Shown here: one piece after another, positions 1-5,513 of the stretch | Numbering within the stretch: the stretch's first letter is position 1 | Layout of the letters: every line of letters begins with the position of its first letter | Made by a program: the position numbers and the translations under genes | Assembly: GCA_018969165.1 (NCBI GenBank) | Contig: JAGWYX010000324.1 | Span: 1 to 5,513, forward strand | DNA length: 5,513 nucleotides | Reading direction: 5' to 3' | DNA from: Verrucomicrobiota bacterium | GTDB taxonomy: Bacteria; Verrucomicrobiota; Verrucomicrobiia; Limisphaerales; JAGWYX01 | Notes under the pieces: model-generated | What the model saw: only the letters and a program-made list of their open reading frames with translations | Told to the model about the DNA's origin: nothing | Databases searched by the model: none

Positions 1-424
1 TATCCAGCTTCCGGGGAAAATGCCCGGGCGCGAATCGAGCATCGGGCGATGTATACACCGGCAGGCTCCAAGCCACATTTTCCAGGTTTCTTGCCATTGC
101 CACCCGGCAGCAGTTTGCCGGTCAGCACCCAAAAGCCTTGAAATCACGAAGTCGGTCCCGAAAATTAGCCAAATGCATTTCCACCGCGACCAAGTGCGCC
201 AACGGCTCACGGCGCTGGTCCCACAGGGCGATGACGTTGGTACCTCCTCGTGCCAGTACCCCGGCTGGCGTGGCAGGCGGTATGGCGAAAGCCGCTACGT
301 CGGGCACGGCGACTTTGCCGAGGCGCGCTTTGACCGGGCGTGCCAGGGGAGCCACGCACTGGAGACCATCGCGGCCGTGCTGGACGGTGGGAGGCCCGAA
401 GCTGCCGGGTAACCACGAAGCGCC
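1..424. other. Left-edge region without a confident gene
   Basis: No reading frame here matches a family I recognise. The plus strand is open from 20 to 412 and the minus strand from 430 to 122. These two frames share the same second codon position, so one is the mirror of the other and base composition does not separate them: by my hand count both show a low-GC second position and GC-rich first and third positions. On the minus strand a third stretch, 143 to 1, is also open to the window edge and contains a run beginning LTGKLLPGG. It could continue the 430-122 frame after a frameshift near 125-145. I see no clear Shine-Dalgarno site, terminator or repeat. Confidence 0.35.
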
Positions 425-430
425 ATGCAA
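122..430 (-). CDS. Possible small hypothetical protein (weak)
   Basis: This is a 102-codon open frame starting ATG and ending TGA. The product is not recognised. Its C-terminal third has an amphipathic-helix look (LAHLVAVEMHLANF followed by a basic stretch), and its middle is rich in Ala, Val and Pro. If real, it would be divergent from the 425-1816 gene and overlap its start by six bases. The mirror frame on the plus strand ends with TAA at 410-412, only 12 bases before the ATG at 425, which is the spacing expected of an upstream operon partner, so that strand is a real alternative. No ribosome binding site decides between them. Confidence 0.2.
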   Translation of the reverse strand: MHGASWLPGSFGPPTVQHGRDGLQCVAPLARPVKARLGKVAVPDVAAFAIPPATPAGVLARGGTNVIALWDQRREPLAHLVAVEMHLANFRDRLRDFKAFGC

Positions 431-1816
431 CCCCTGTTTGCCGACGCCATCGATATTGCCTTCGTGCTGCTGGCAGGAGCCATCGTGCTGGTCCCACTCC
501 TGGCCTTCGAGGTGTTGGTCGAGGCGTTGGTGCTGGCCCGGACCTGGCGGCAGCCATTCCGCAAACTCTGTCGGTACACCCTGGCAGCCAACTGCTGGTC
601 GCTAATCGCCGGCATTCCTGTCAAATTCGCCAACGCCGGGATTTACGAGTGGCTGCTCCCGCACGATCTGCCCGGATATTTTAACCGGTACCCGTACGCG
701 GCCTGGCTCGGTTCTCTGATCTATTTCGTCGTTACCGTGGTCGTCGAGGCTGCTTACGCGTTCCGGTGGCTGCGGCGTAACCCATGTTCAGTTGGGCCGG
801 CAAAGCTCTGGACGGGGGTGCTGCTGGCCAACGCGGTCACCTACTCCGTGCTGGCCCCGTTGCACTACTACATCACGCGTCCAAGCCAATCCATTCGCCA
901 GTTTACAACTGATACGCGCTGGGCAGCCCATCCGACCGTTAAGCTCCTGTTCACGGATGCAGCCAGCCACTACTTGCGGTCGATCCGGCTGGACGGATCG
1001 GCGCAGGAAACCATCGTGCCATTGCCGGTCCGCGATTATCTGGTGTCCGCCGACTTGGGCTTCTGCCTGTTCCGTGGGACCAACGGCAACCTCTACAGTT
1101 ACCGGCGCGCCAGCCGGCAGGCGACCTTGGTTTGGCAGGCCCACGAGCAATTCGGAATGGATCAGACCGCCTTCAGCCCATCAGCTCGATACGTCGCCTT
1201 CGCGTGCCGGGACGGCGACTACGTCGAAGTGCTTGAGCTGAACACCGGTCGGCGCGTGCGCCAGGCTACACCATACCGGTTTGAACGGTCTGGGATGCCG
1301 TCGCTCGCTTGGTCTCCTCAGGAATCACGGTTCTTCGTACGCGGGTTTGGCACCAATTCGCCGGTGGTGGTCGTGATTCAGCCTGGCGTGTTGAGCCGGC
1401 CGGGTTTCAACCTGAACCTGGAGGCGCTCAACACCACCAACCCACCCGTGTTACGTTGTTTTGGTCGAACCGGCAGTGCCGTGTGGTATGGGGGCGACGA
1501 TTGGGGGTCGATTTACAACCAGGATGAATGTGGCGATCTAAACGTCCAGACCGAGCCGGGCTTGGCGAGCAGCCTGACGATTTACCGTCGCGGCCTGGCG
1601 CGAATGCCGGTGTTGTGGTTCTCGGTAAATCCGGGCTTGTTGCACATCGCTCGGTTTTATTTTGGGGACGCGGCTTTCTTGGACGGCTGCCGCGAATGCG
1701 TGTTTGACGTGGACGGTTTCATCTACCTGCTCGACATCCAGGCAAGGCGGGTGGGCACGGTGACGCCGGGGGAACGGTTCATTTTGCTCACGTCGAGGTT
1801 CACGAAGCGCTTTTAA
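425..1816 (+). CDS. Hypothetical membrane-anchored protein with propeller-like C-terminal domain
   Basis: The product is 463 residues, intact, with ATG start and TAA stop. I do not recognise it as a named family. Hydrophobic segments lie at about residues 9-38, 92-113 and 128-150, with a weaker one near 52-66, giving a probable three- or four-helix N-terminal membrane domain. From about residue 160 the chain is soluble and beta-rich. It contains repeated units of the WD40/TolB-like style, such as AFSPSARYVAFAC at 249-261 followed by VEVLELNTGRRV, LAWSPQESRFFVRGFG at 294-309, and FDVDGFIYLLDIQARRVG at 427-444. I infer a beta-propeller held at the membrane, perhaps for binding or sensing. A CxxC pair (C422, C425) sits near the end. 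No catalytic motif is evident. The gene stands alone on its strand and converges on the cREC gene. No clear Shine-Dalgarno site precedes the ATG. Confidence 0.85.
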   Translation: MQPLFADAIDIAFVLLAGAIVLVPLLAFEVLVEALVLARTWRQPFRKLCRYTLAANCWSLIAGIPVKFANAGIYEWLLPHDLPGYFNRYPYAAWLGSLIYFVVTVVVEAAYAFRWLRRNPCSVGPAKLWTGVLLANAVTYSVLAPLHYYITRPSQSIRQFTTDTRWAAHPTVKLLFTDAASHYLRSIRLDGSAQETIVPLPVRDYLVSADLGFCLFRGTNGNLYSYRRASRQATLVWQAHEQFGMDQTAFSPSARYVAFACRDGDYVEVLELNTGRRVRQATPYRFERSGMPSLAWSPQESRFFVRGFGTNSPVVVVIQPGVLSRPGFNLNLEALNTTNPPVLRCFGRTGSAVWYGGDDWGSIYNQDECGDLNVQTEPGLASSLTIYRRGLARMPVLWFSVNPGLLHIARFYFGDAAFLDGCRECVFDVDGFIYLLDIQARRVGTVTPGERFILLTSRFTKRF

Positions 1817-1879
1817 ACCAGGGAAGCCGATATGCTAACTGGTGCTTCGGAATCACCCCATGACCGGGAGTTCTCGCGC

Positions 1880-1898
1880 GATCAACCCGGGGTCGATC
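1880..1898. repeat. Imperfect palindrome between convergent genes
   Basis: GATCAACCCGGGGTCGATC pairs with itself except for one mismatch (position 5 against 15) and a one-base centre. It lies in the 133-base gap between the convergent 425-1816 and 1950-2369 genes. No T-tract follows on either strand, so it is not a convincing intrinsic terminator. It may be a minor hairpin or chance. Confidence 0.25.
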
Positions 1899-1949
1899 CA
1901 ACGCCCTTGGTGTTTGCAACGGATAAATCCGGGGAACATCGCCGATTCC

Positions 1950-2369
1950 TCAGGCCCCGATAAGCGCTTTCGCCCGCGGCAGCCAGGAATGCGCGATCCA
2001 GCCTTCGCCGATGGGCGCGACGATCCCCACCTGCCAACCGCCAAACCGAAATTCGTTGTGCATCGACCAGCGCCGCTCCGAGTTGCTGGTGTGGATAATC
2101 ACCGGGCAAACCGGCTGGTGACGCGCCAGAAACTCCGACACCTCCAGCCCGGTGCCAGGGTCCCCCGTTGAGCCGGATTGCGGGCTGAGGTCGTGGTCCA
2201 GGGAGATCAGACAACATTCCGGCAGGACCGTCGGGCATTCGGCGACCATCGTGGGCGCGTCGTGCCAAACGCGGAGCCGCAAGTCCGGTCCGAGCGCGGC
2301 CACCGCCACCTCAAAATCCCGGATGCGGTCGGCGTTGTCTTCGAGAATGACGACGAGGTGGCGTGGCAT
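1950..2369 (-). CDS. cREC-type (cyclic-phosphate processing receiver-like) domain protein
   Basis: This is a single-domain protein of 139 residues resembling the cREC family, a receiver-fold group proposed to act with nucleotide or cyclic-phosphate systems. The N-terminal strand VVILEDNADRI (residues 6-16) carries the acidic pair. The core motif ISLDHDL at 55-61 supplies the putative metal-binding and acceptor Asp residues (D58, D60). IIHTSNSERRWSMHNEF at 91-107 matches the family's H-[ST]-S-N signature followed by a conserved Met. A turn with APIGEGW and a terminal helix follow. The frame is open back to a TTG at 2378, but the ATG at 2369 is preferred because it directly precedes the family's usual first strand. 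There is no DNA-binding or kinase domain. The gene begins 16 bases after the NADH dehydrogenase stop on the same strand, suggesting co-transcription. The function in this organism is unknown. Confidence 0.85.
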   Translation of the reverse strand: MPRHLVVILEDNADRIRDFEVAVAALGPDLRLRVWHDAPTMVAECPTVLPECCLISLDHDLSPQSGSTGDPGTGLEVSEFLARHQPVCPVIIHTSNSERRWSMHNEFRFGGWQVGIVAPIGEGWIAHSWLPRAKALIGA

Positions 2370-2385
2370 GTTAACCAAGGCGCTA

Positions 2386-3665
2386 TTAGTCAGTGCTCGT
2401 TGCGCGCAGACCCGTGATGATGCGTGCCCCCCGCTTGTATGTGAAATACGAATAGGCCCATTGCAGCAGCACGGCGAGCTTGTTGCGGAAGCCGATCAGA
2501 AAGATCAGGTGCACCAGCAACCAGGCCAGCCAGGCCGGAAGACCCGAGAACTCGAACTGCCCGATCTTCGCCACCGCCGCCGAACGGCCGATGGTCGCCA
2601 TCGTCCCCTTGTCACGGTAGCGAAAGGCCGGGCGAGGAGCCTGCCCAGGCAAGAGCAGTTGGCGTTCGATGAGCCGCGCCACGTGCCTCGCCATTTGCAT
2701 CGCCGCGGGCGACACTCCGGGTACGGGCTTGCCATCCACGTCCAGCACCAGCGCCATGTCGCCGATGGCGAAAACCTCTGGATAACCGAGCAGACTGAGG
2801 TCCGGGTTGACCTTGACCCGTCCCGCGTGGTCAAGCTCGACGCCGAGCTTGGCCGTAAGCGGGGAAGCCGATACGCCGGCTGCCCAAATGATGTTCTCGG
2901 CGGAACAATCATCCCACCGTCCCCAAGTTCGACCTCGCCCTGGCGGATCGCTCGCACTCGGGTTGCGGTCCGCACCTCGACTCCCAGCCGTTCGAGTTGT
3001 CGCTGGGCGCAGGTCGAGAGTTCCGCCGGAAGGTGTGAAAGGATTCGCGGTGCCCCTTCGATCAAAATGATCCGCGCTTGGTCGGGATGGATGCGCCTGA
3101 AATCCCGGCGCAGCACGTGTCGAGCGAGTTCAGCGAATGCTCCGGCCAGTTCTACTCCCGTGGGACCGCCGCCTACGACGACTAGGGTCATCAGAGGCAT
3201 GCGCCTGGCCGAGTCCGGCTCGGTCTCCGCCCGTTCGAAGGCGAGCAAAATCTGCCGCCGAATCCGCAGGGCGTCGTCGAGCGATTTCAAACCGGGCGCG
3301 TGCTGCTCCCATTCCTGGTGCCCGAAGTAACTGGTCACGCCGCCGAGGGCGAGCACGAGATAACTGTAGGTTAAGATCGCCTGCTCGAGTACGACCTGTC
3401 GGTCGGCGAGCCTGAAGTCCAAGACCTTTTCCAGCAAGACGGTGACGTTGGGCTGGTCCGCGAGGATCGAGCGAATGGGTTGAGCGATTTCCGGGGCCGA
3501 CAATCCCGCCGCCGCGACCTGGTAGAGCAAGGGCTGGAATAGGTGGTGATTCTGGCGATCCACGAGCGTCACGCGCGCCTGCGGATGGCGGAATGCTTGG
3601 CAGAACGTCAGACCACCAAAACCGGCACCAAGCACGAGGATGTGTGGACTTTGCGGCGCGATCAC
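2386..3665 (-). pseudogene. ndh: Type II NADH:quinone oxidoreductase (NDH-2), single-base frameshift
   Basis: This is a flavoprotein of the NDH-2 family, which oxidises NADH and reduces membrane quinone without pumping protons. The first part reads from a GTG at 3665, the only start available after an upstream stop. It has the FAD-binding GAGFGG at residues 13-18, AQPIRS at 61-66, a LVLALGG segment near 103-109, and the NADH-binding GGGPTG at 165-170. After GGMIVP (about residue 255) the family sequence continues in another frame as AENIIWAAGVSASPL, then EVFAIGDMA, FRYRDKGTMATIGR, and a C-terminal hydrophobic membrane-association segment ending in WAYSYFTYKRGARIITG. One base is missing at about 2899-2903: GTTCCGGCCGAG is expected, GTTCCGCCGAG is present. 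With it restored the protein is about 426 residues, normal for the family. The damage may be a real mutation or a sequencing error. A 191-base gap precedes it, so it may have its own promoter, though I could not assign one. Confidence 0.9.
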
Positions 3666-3856
3666 GCTGGCAGTGTTTGGTCACCGAGCGGAAAATGCAA
3701 TCATGCCGATTATTGAGTCGAATGCGTCCTCACCGAGCCGGCGATCGGCAGGAGCGCCACGCGGAATTCTAACCCGTCGGCTCCGGTCTATGCCTCGACC
3801 CGGGCGCACCCGGCGAGCGCTCAAATCCGCCCTTCGTCAGAAGAGCCGCCCATCAG

Positions 3857-4309
3857 TCACCGTTGCGCCTTCCTGGGGGTGTCAGGGGACGCTGAGTGTG
3901 CACTCTCCTGCGCAGCTCGAACCAGGCGACGATAACCTGGACTGACCAGGTACCCGATCACAGCGAGGTTGAGAAAGGCCATCAGTGAAAACATGACCAG
4001 CAAACGATTCGGCTCGCGTCCAGGCAACGAAGCAACCCGCAAGTAGCCAAACGGCAACCAGAGCGTCATCACCGCAAGCGTGCCAGCGCACACCCAACCC
4101 GCCCGTCGCCTCCGCCTATAAAGACCGAGACTTCCGTATCCCAGGCATGCGAACACAAGGAGGGCGGATGCCCCCTGCCTAAGGTCCGGCTCCGGTCTAT
4201 TATTCAAGGCTGCGGCCAGTGCGAACCCTTGCATGAGTACGTAGAGAGAGCACCAGGCAAGGGCGATTTTGAACATCAACGAGCGTTTCACGGATTTGGT
4301 GCGCTCCAT
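3857..4309 (-). CDS. Hypothetical four-helix membrane protein
   Basis: This 150-residue protein belongs to no family I recognise. It has four hydrophobic segments at about residues 12-34, 46-64, 71-92 and 103-122. A short basic N-terminus (MERTKSVKRS) and a very basic loop, RRRRR at 65-69, suggest by the positive-inside rule that both termini and this loop are cytoplasmic. The tail is short, polar and Ser/Ala-rich. The ATG at 4309 lies five bases after the TAA ending the PhyH remnant, and a second Met at residue 12 could also be the start. No clear ribosome binding site supports either. It is followed by 191 non-coding bases before the NADH dehydrogenase. Being immediately downstream of a truncated gene, it sits at or near an old rearrangement junction. 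Its steady hydrophobic periodicity argues for a real gene. Confidence 0.6.
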   Translation of the reverse strand: MERTKSVKRSLMFKIALAWCSLYVLMQGFALAAALNNRPEPDLRQGASALLVFACLGYGSLGLYRRRRRAGWVCAGTLAVMTLWLPFGYLRVASLPGREPNRLLVMFSLMAFLNLAVIGYLVSPGYRRLVRAAQESAHSASPDTPRKAQR

Positions 4310-4313
4310 TCAA

Positions 4314-4641
4314 TTACCGCAGCGCGGGGCTGTCAATCCCATCCACTTGAGCGCGCACCGCAATCGTGAGGTCCTTGGTGCCAGGCCACCAGCCAATTGG
4401 CGTCGGGCGATTTGTCGAAGTACAACGCGCGTACCGGTAGAGGGGCTGCTGGCAGATGCCGGCCAACCAATTCCAAAATCCGAGAAGACAAGGTCAGTTG
4501 CGCCACGGCGGGCAAATTCAGCACCCCGCGTCGGCCAGTGCCGTTGATCGAGCCCAGCGCAGCGATCAATCATTTCTGTTCGGACGGTGGCAAGAAACCA
4601 GGCACGATCTCGAACCCCCGTTGTTCCAGCGAATCGATCAC
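4314..4641 (-). pseudogene. Phytanoyl-CoA dioxygenase (PhyH) family remnant
   Basis: This is the N-terminal half of a PhyH-type non-haem iron, 2-oxoglutarate-dependent oxygenase, clearly broken. From a GTG at 4641 the frame reads LEQRGFEIVPGFLPPSEQK, the usual family opening. It then meets an in-frame TGA at 4572-4570 where CGA (Arg) would fit, and continues LIAALGSINGTGRRGVLNL. Next comes VRALYFDKSPDANWLVAWHQ, the strand leading to the iron-binding HxD. One extra G at 4374-4373 shifts the frame. In the shifted frame DLTIAVRAQVD follows, completing the H-Q-D motif, and after a few more residues a TAA at 4316-4314 ends it. About 108 codons remain of a family usually near 240-260 residues. The second iron-ligand His and the Arg that holds 2-oxoglutarate would lie in the missing half. 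The original start could be further upstream, overlapping the divergent gene. Confidence 0.85.
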
Positions 4642-4683
4642 AGCTTGATCTGCCGACTGGGCTTTGTTCTCCTTGCCTCGACA

Positions 4684-5513
4684 ATGAACGAGTCGGCGTC
4701 CGCCAAATGCTCCTGTCAATCCTGTGGCGTGCATTTGGAATTCGCCGTTGAGGCAACCGGCAGCCGCATCACTTGCCCCAATTGCGGGCAGCCGACCGAA
4801 CTGGGTGCGATACCGGTTCAAACCGCCGAATCAATCCCTCCGGCTGCCGCTGCCACTGTCCTGAGTCCGGCCGACATCGCCGACGCCTTTGGCGGCTCCG
4901 TGCCGCATGCACCTACCAGCCTGCTTTATCCGGTCGGCCTGCTTTTGGTGACCACCGCCATGGTGCTCTTGCCGTTGTGTTACGTGGCGCTGATCCTCTG
5001 CGCCGGCTGGCTGACCCTCCTTTGGGCCACGCACTTTACTTTTCTCCTCCCGACCGCTGGTGGCGGGCCGGTCAAGCTCGTCGTTTACTGCATACCTTTG
5101 TTCGCCGGGATGACCGCGGTGATTTTCATGGTCAAACCCCTGTTCGCGCCGCGACCACGCCGGGCTCAGCCGCTGGCACTCAACCCGACAGTCGAGCCGC
5201 TTCTATTTGCGTTCATCACGTCCGTCTGTGGCTGTGTGGGTGCTCCCCGCCCGGGGCGAATCGATGTGGATTGCCACCTGGATGCGATGGCGTCGCTTCG
5301 CCGCGGCCCACTGAGTTTGGCGGGCACCGACCTGGTGCTAACCTTGGGGGTCCCGTTGGTGGCGGCGTTGGACCTGCGCCAGTTTGCCGGCGTGCTGGCG
5401 CATGATCATGTTTTGGACAATGCCCTGCCGTCGGCGTACAAGGGCCTGCAAGCCTCGTGGAACCAGGCGCGGACGCTCCCGGCGAGTTTCCCCGCTTACC
5501 TGCTTCAGGTGGA
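4684..5513 (+). CDS. Zinc-ribbon/M48-type peptidase-like membrane protein, HExxH absent, partial at right edge
   Basis: The first 276 residues are present, running off the window. An N-terminal zinc ribbon uses C11-x2-C14 and C31-x2-C34 (CQSCG and CPNCG). A low-complexity Pro/Ala linker follows to about residue 78. Hydrophobic segments occur at about 80-122, long enough for two helices, and at 131-150. Then comes the sequence before the catalytic site of M48-type metallopeptidases: PLALNPTVEPLLFAF at 163-177, RIDVDCHLDAMASLRRG at 192-208, DLVLTLGVPLVAALDLRQF at 216-234, and GVLAH at 236-240. The family continues HEFGHF or similar here. This protein instead reads HDHVLDNALPSAY, so the catalytic Glu and second His are missing. 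The new sequence stays in frame and protein-like (SFPAYLLQV near the edge), suggesting an in-frame internal deletion. The ATG at 4684 is chosen because it directly precedes the ribbon. No clear ribosome binding site is seen. Confidence 0.8.
   Translation, partial: MNESASAKCSCQSCGVHLEFAVEATGSRITCPNCGQPTELGAIPVQTAESIPPAAAATVLSPADIADAFGGSVPHAPTSLLYPVGLLLVTTAMVLLPLCYVALILCAGWLTLLWATHFTFLLPTAGGGPVKLVVYCIPLFAGMTAVIFMVKPLFAPRPRRAQPLALNPTVEPLLFAFITSVCGCVGAPRPGRIDVDCHLDAMASLRRGPLSLAGTDLVLTLGVPLVAALDLRQFAGVLAHDHVLDNALPSAYKGLQASWNQARTLPASFPAYLLQV
5401..5410. repeat. Perfect 10-base palindrome at the M48 divergence point
   Basis: CATGATCATG is self-complementary and begins exactly at the codon for the last family-like residue (H240) of the M48-like protein, where a homologue would read CATGAG for His-Glu. 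It could mark the join of an internal deletion, with short CATGA-type homology on both sides, but a palindrome of this size can also occur by chance. Confidence 0.4.

Noticed and set aside
1817..1949. Intrinsic terminator between the convergent genes
   Set aside because: Only a weak imperfect palindrome is present and no T-run follows on either strand.
1823..2875. Shared 12-base string GGGAAGCCGATA near 1823 and 2863
   Set aside because: It is short, found only twice, in unrelated contexts (an intergenic gap and the NDH-2 gene), with no supporting structure.
2152..3330. Uninterrupted plus-strand open frame of 392 codons
   Set aside because: It lies wholly antisense to the NDH-2 and cREC genes, has a Ser/Arg-rich composition typical of a shadow frame, and matches nothing I recognise. 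GC-rich DNA often lacks stops in such frames.
3779..4200. 13-base direct repeat GGCTCCGGTCTAT at 3779-3791 and 4188-4200
   Set aside because: A single 13-base match in 5.5 kb of GC-rich DNA is close to chance expectation. One copy is inside a coding region and there is no mobile-element gene or inverted end.
4310..4756. Minus-strand open frame of 148 codons over the PhyH region
   Set aside because: Its Arg/Pro-rich translation is a shadow. The PhyH signal is in a different minus frame, and only the last stretch of that other frame makes family sense.
4773..5405. Plus-strand open frame of 210 codons inside the M48-like gene
   Set aside because: It is an out-of-frame shadow; the zinc ribbon, membrane helices and peptidase motifs are all in the frame beginning at 4684.

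Overview
The window is GC-rich, protein-coding bacterial DNA with no RNA gene, CRISPR array or complete mobile element that I can see. The gene content suggests a free-living Verrucomicrobiota-type bacterium. The clues are a zinc-ribbon plus membrane plus M48-peptidase architecture, a phytanoyl-CoA dioxygenase (PhyH)-type remnant, a type II NADH dehydrogenase and a large unassigned membrane protein. This placement is inferred from remembered protein families, not from a marker gene, and is moderate at best.

Layout. Positions 1-424 hold no confident gene; mirrored open frames exist on both strands. Positions 425-1816 (+) encode an intact, unrecognised protein with about four N-terminal membrane segments and a long C-terminal part that reads like an extracytoplasmic beta-propeller. 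It converges on a minus-strand block. Read in its own direction (right to left), that block contains a broken PhyH-family gene (4641-4314), a small four-helix membrane protein (4309-3857), a type II NADH:quinone oxidoreductase with a one-base frameshift (3665-2386), and a receiver-like cREC protein (2369-1950). The last two are 16 bases apart and probably co-transcribed. From 4684 to the right edge (+) runs a zinc-ribbon/M48-type membrane protein that is divergent from the PhyH remnant and cut by the window end.

The main observation is gene damage. NDH-2 looks full length once one missing base in its middle is restored. The PhyH remnant has an in-frame TGA, a +1 frameshift inside its iron-binding HxD motif, and no C-terminal half. 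The M48-like protein follows its family up to the first His of HExxH and then jumps in frame to unrelated or later sequence. Isolated indels could be sequencing errors, but the PhyH truncation and the M48 jump are hard to explain that way. I do not see a new multi-gene defence or metabolic system. The least described intact protein is the one at 425-1816.
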